Positions 60,099 through 64,000 of a DNA stretch of 64,000 nucleotides are shown here, piece by piece. The notes beneath the pieces were generated by a model. It was not told where the DNA came from. It saw only the letters and a program-made list of their open reading frames with translations, and ran no database searches. How positions within the stretch are numbered: position 1 is the stretch's first letter; each line of letters opens with the position of its first letter. Origin of the DNA: Byssothecium circinans (lineage: Eukaryota > Ascomycota > Dothideomycetes > Pleosporales > Massarinaceae); assembly GCA_010015675.1 (NCBI GenBank), contig ML977057.1, positions 24,017-88,016 of the forward strand, given 5' to 3'. The position numbers and the translations under genes were made by a program.

Positions 60099-63045
60099 AT
60101 GTTCCAGGCTACTTTTGCAGCGCATGAACCTGCTGCCGGTGCGATATCGCTGCTGAATGCACCCATCGTCGTTGACCGCCAGGATTTCGAGGGCGTTCAT
60201 ATCGCAGCAGCAACGCTTGCCCAGGACATTGCGAGAGTCACTGGTGGGGAAGCGCCTACCGTAACCTCGGAGCATAGCGCATCGCAATGCGTTATCATCG
60301 TTGGCAGTGTTCAGAAGTCTGAATTGATTCATCAGTTAATCTCAAATGGGAGCATCAATGCGAACGTGATCCGAGAGAAATGGGAGACTTGGTGCACAGA
60401 ACTTGTGGAGGCGCCGTGGGGCGGATGCGCGAAAGCTCTTGTGATCTACGGAAGTGATAAGCGAGGTACCATCTTCGGTATCTATTCGTTGTCAGAGCAG
60501 ATTGGTGTATCTCCGTGAGCGAACCAAGTCACTCAACATGCGCGTTCGATGCTGAGCAAGTCACAGTTGGTATTGGTGGGCAGATGTGCCAGTCAGAACA
60601 AGCTCGTCCATCTATGCTTTGGACGCCAAAACGACACAAGGACCACCGTCGGTCAAGTATCGGGGTATATTTATTAACGACGAAGCACCTGCACTATCAG
60701 CATGGGTGCATGAGAAGTACGGGCAAAAGTACAATTCGGAGTTTTACAAGCATGTTTTCGAACTGCTGCTCCGGCTGAGAGCGAACTTCCTTTGGCCGGC
60801 GATGTGGTTCGGCTATCCGCATCCAGGAAATTCTTTCTTCATGGACGATCCTTTGAACCAGGAGCTTGCCGACAAGTACGGAATCGTAATATCTACATCG
60901 CATCATGAACCGATGCAGCGAGCGATGAATGAGTGGTTTGATGAGCCATACAATGAGCCAGAGCAGAGCTGGAATTGGATGAAGAATAAAGAGAAGATCA
61001 GCAAATATTTTCTTGAAGGGGCGCAACGAGCTACAAATTTCGAAAGTGTGATCACTATTGGCATGCGCGGTGATGGCGACCGAGAGATGGATGTTGAAAA
61101 TCCACAAGAGGTGCTGAAAGAGGTCTTGTCGAAGCAGAGACGCATCATCAAAGACGTGTACGGACGGGAAGACGCAGTACCTCAATTGATTGCGCTGTAC
61201 AAGGAAGTACAAGAGTATTACGAGAATGGACTCCAGATTCCGGAAGATGTGACCCTCCTTTTTGCTGACGATAACTTCGGCACGATTCGAAGGCTCCCAA
61301 CCGAAACAGAGAGAACACGAAGAGGTGGCTCAGGGGTGTACTATCACCTCGAGTACGTCGGGGAACCGAGAAGCTATAAATGGCTGAACAGCAACTCTCT
61401 CGCTAAGGTTTGGCATCAGCTCGACCAAGCACACCGCCGTGGTGCAAACCAGCTCTGGGTGTTCAACGTTGGGGACATCAAACCTCTCGAAATTCCGCTA
61501 AGTTTCGTCATGTCGCTTGCGTGGGATTCAGACGCAGTGACATTAGGCGATCTTCCAGCCTTCCTCCAGCCGTTCACCGTCCGCACCTTCGGGACCGAGC
61601 TAGCGGCACCTTCCACAAACCTCCTACTCAAGTATGATAAGCTGATTGCGCTGCGAAAGCATGAACATGTTACACCTGAAACATTTTCGCTTGTTAACTA
61701 TTCAGAAGCGGACACAATCCTGTCCAGCTGGGAGGCGCTGCTCAATGACGCTGAAACGCTGTATACTCGAGTGCATCAGGATCTCAGACCGTCGTTCTTC
61801 CAACTCATTCTACATCCCATCAAAGCATCGCATATCTACATGTCGCTCCAGATTCATCGCGCAAAGAATGCGCTTTACGCGAAACAGCGTCGCAACACGG
61901 CAAACTATTTCTTCGACAAATCAATATCCCTTTTCAAAGCCGATTTCCAGCTGTCTCAGGAGTACCACACGATGCTCAATGGAAAATGGAACCACATCAT
62001 GCGACAGCCTCATCTTGGGTTCAGCGAGACATGGCATGCGCCTTCAAGAGATATGATAAGTGGCTTGTGTCTCGTACAAGCGGGTCAAGAATCAAATCCC
62101 ATCGTTGGAAACATCGGTGTTGCTGTCGAAGGCACTGAAGGCGTAAGACCAGGACTGTGCAATGAAGAGAGCGATCGCACGCATCCATCGCGAAGGGATC
62201 TGGTAGCTGGCGTTACGTTACCGGTAATGGAGCCGTATGGGCCGAAGTCGAGATGTTTTGAGCTATATTCGCGTGGTCCAAAGTTATCCACGTGGGAAGT
62301 CGTAAGCCCAGTGGATTGGATGCCGATACTCATCCGCGGAACCCTGGACCCAACGGTGGTAGACCATGATTCACCGATCGAAGTGACTGTAGATTGGGAC
62401 GACGTACCCAAAGACTTCGATGATGAAGTCTTGTTGGTCCTAAAGAGCGATCTGGGCGATTACGAACATGTTCACGTTCCGGTGAAGCACCGTAGTAGCT
62501 TGCCGGCTTCGTTCGTCGGACATGTCGAGGGCGATCGAGTCGTTTCCATTCCAGCCGCTCGCTTCGCAAACAAGAACGCACCCGGAACTTGGAGGCACCC
62601 ATATCTCGGACGCGAAGCGAGTGGGGCAGTGAGCTTCCGCAAGCAGCCCGGTTCGGACTCCAAAGGCTGTGAGCTAACCTATCCTTTCTATACATTCACG
62701 TCAACCACGAAGGCATGCATACGAATACACTTCACATTAACGCTCGATGTACACCCAATATCACCAGCCTTCTATGGTATCTCGCTTGATGGCAAACAAG
62801 TGGCGAAACACAGGCTTGTGCAACAACCCAAGAAGCCGGGGGAGCTGCCACGCGGTTGGTTGGAATCCGTCATGGATTGTATTTGGGTCAGAGTACACCA
62901 GGTAGATCTTAGCGACGTTGGGGCACACACCTTAAAGATCGTGCTTCAAGATGAGAATCTAGCGTTGGAGAAGATTCTCGTCGACATAGGAGGTGTGCGC
63001 AACAGTTATCTAGGACCGCCTGAGAGCTTCTACGCGACGGGCTAG
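60099..63045 (+). CDS. glycoside hydrolase family 115 (alpha-glucuronidase)
   Basis: Exons 60099-60514 and 60567-63045; 964 residues. GH115 enzymes remove (4-O-methyl)glucuronic acid side groups from glucuronoxylan. The N-terminal domain contains GGEAPTV, IIVGSVQKSELI, KALVIYGSDKRGTIFGIY and the junction GVSPWYWWADVP. The TIM barrel follows: YRGIFINDEAPALSAW, RLRANFLWPAMW, GIVISTSHHEPM, ITIGMRGDGDREM, LLFADDNFGTIRRLP, GVYYHLEYVGEPRSYKW and LWVFNVGDIKPLE, all typical of the family. The C-terminal ~300 residues are a beta-rich domain. No signal peptide is visible at the only ATG, which is unusual for a xylan-side-chain enzyme; the enzyme may be intracellular or an upstream exon may exist. Confidence 0.96.
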
Positions 63046-64000
63046 TTTTAGGTATAATTATGTCGCAGGCCAAGTAGAGTCGTTCAATATCAACCGTATT
63101 GACAAACTAGCTTTTCACATCACAACTGCCACCTTCAGCTTTTCCTCGGATACGAGCTCTACCTTTTGTAATCTTAGAGATATCAAGTGCTCGAAATATA
63201 AGGTGACATGTTACTGATAGGGGAATTAGGGATCTAGTTGAAGACCTTGTACCGTGTCCGTGCACCAAATGCGACGGCCGCAAATATGGAGCTTTAAAGC
63301 CACGCGCAAGATTAATGTATTACGAGGCGTCTAGAGAAATGTTATACCAGTCTCAAAGTAGCTCTTGCCCAACTTGCCGACCTAACGTAGCCGGGCAGGG
63401 TTCGCTTGCTCACGCTGGTCTCAGATATCTGGCTGAGCCGCATGGTGGGATTGGACGTCTGAAGAGCGTTATAGACAGGGGCAGTGGCAGGCATATTAGT
63501 GGAGGTTGCGAGGGCGAGGTCGGCTTTTTTGATGGGATCACGTTATTGTGGACGTAAAAAGGTGGGTGGCACTGCTATCTGTCCATGAGAGAACAAACCC
63601 CATTCATCTGGCATTGGGACGTGGTACAGTAATGCACAACGAGAAAGTTTGTGCGGCACTTGAAGAATGCCACACTGAGATCGAGGATGCTGGGATCGAC
63701 TCTCCGTAGGCAGACTTGTCAACAATCAAGCGGCTTGCAAGCGCTTGATTGATAGCTTGATAACTATCAATCCCATCAAGTCAAGCTCGCCTATACTAAT
63801 TTTTTAGCAATCCAAGCTGAGGAGGGTCAGCTTGATTGTTTAGCTTGATGGGCTTAATTAAGGTAGCGCGTGAGGCTGCTCGTTTTGCAGCAGGAGCGAT
63901 CTTACGATAGGTTTTTGGTGTTGTAGTCGTCGCAGTACTAGTACGTAATCAGCCTAACTTCTGCAACACTATACTCCCTCTACCAGCCACCTAAACAACC
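63046..64000. other. right edge, no gene recognised
   Basis: 955 bases after GH115. Short open frames here have no family resemblance. Contains the AGCTTGAT inverted-motif cluster at 63723-63853. Confidence 0.5.
63723..63853. repeat. cluster of AGCTTGAT / ATCAAGCT inverted motifs
   Basis: At least six copies of GCTTGAT or its complement in both orientations within about 130 bases: CAATCAAGC at 63723, GCTTGATTG near 63742, GCTTGATAACTATCAATC, CCCATCAAGTCAAGCT near 63773, CAGCTTGATTG near 63829 and AGCTTGATGGG at 63842. The last is the inverse of CCCATCAAG near 63773. Such clusters occur at ends of DNA transposons (subterminal repeats), but no transposase is in the window. Confidence 0.75.

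Overview
The window is nuclear DNA from a filamentous ascomycete (Pezizomycotina; Dothideomycetes is my best guess, from gene content and style only). The evidence is short GT..AG introns of about 48-60 bases with CTAAY-like branch sites just upstream of the acceptor, compact housekeeping genes with fungal orthologues, a Zn2Cys6 regulator, fungal-only families, and C-to-T changes in CpA context between two copies of a small repeat. I rebuilt exon structures by eye, requiring reading-frame phase to close across every intron. Twenty-two protein genes are supported, plus three weak candidates. I recognised no tRNA, rRNA, snRNA or CRISPR.

Layout. 0.4-25.8 kb is gene-dense: a BTB/POZ protein, a fungal membrane protein, the ribosome-assembly GTPase NOG1, TIM23, the uracil-pathway gene URA5, a GH47 mannosidase, an NZF zinc-finger protein, SAP30, a DUF6697-like protein and a large Zn2Cys6 factor. 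25.8-34.0 kb is an 8.2 kb gene-poor stretch whose right part (about 31.6-33.7 kb) is AT-rich, strand-skewed and full of short tandem repeats. 34.0-40.3 kb holds the MTR10-type karyopherin, SmE, 5-formyl-THF cyclo-ligase and the ER chaperone ROT1. 40.3-48.6 kb is sparse, with one secreted lysozyme-like/LysM protein between two 3.7 kb gaps. 48.6-63.0 kb is dense again: a Nudix hydrolase, methylenetetrahydrofolate reductase, a non-glycolytic-looking triosephosphate isomerase paralogue, a GPR1/FUN34/YaaH transporter, an APH-type kinase, a DUF6914-like protein and a GH115 alpha-glucuronidase. The last kilobase has no gene but a cluster of AGCTTGAT-type inverted motifs.

How the genes relate. Most are unlinked housekeeping genes in divergent or convergent pairs, and nothing looks like a secondary-metabolite cluster. 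Two one-carbon enzymes (FAU1-like and MET13-like) sit 11.5 kb apart. The right end carries genes of carbon acquisition and metabolism (carboxylate/ammonium transporter family, isomerase paralogue, glucuronoxylan-side-chain hydrolase), but co-function is inference.

The most unusual items are a pair of 221-base inverted-terminal-repeat elements with flanking direct repeats and RIP-like differences; a second small inverted-repeat element enclosing degenerate CCCTAA-like sequence; the secreted lysozyme-fold plus LysM protein; the isomerase paralogue; and genes with very small coding exons (8, 13, 18 and 19 bases).
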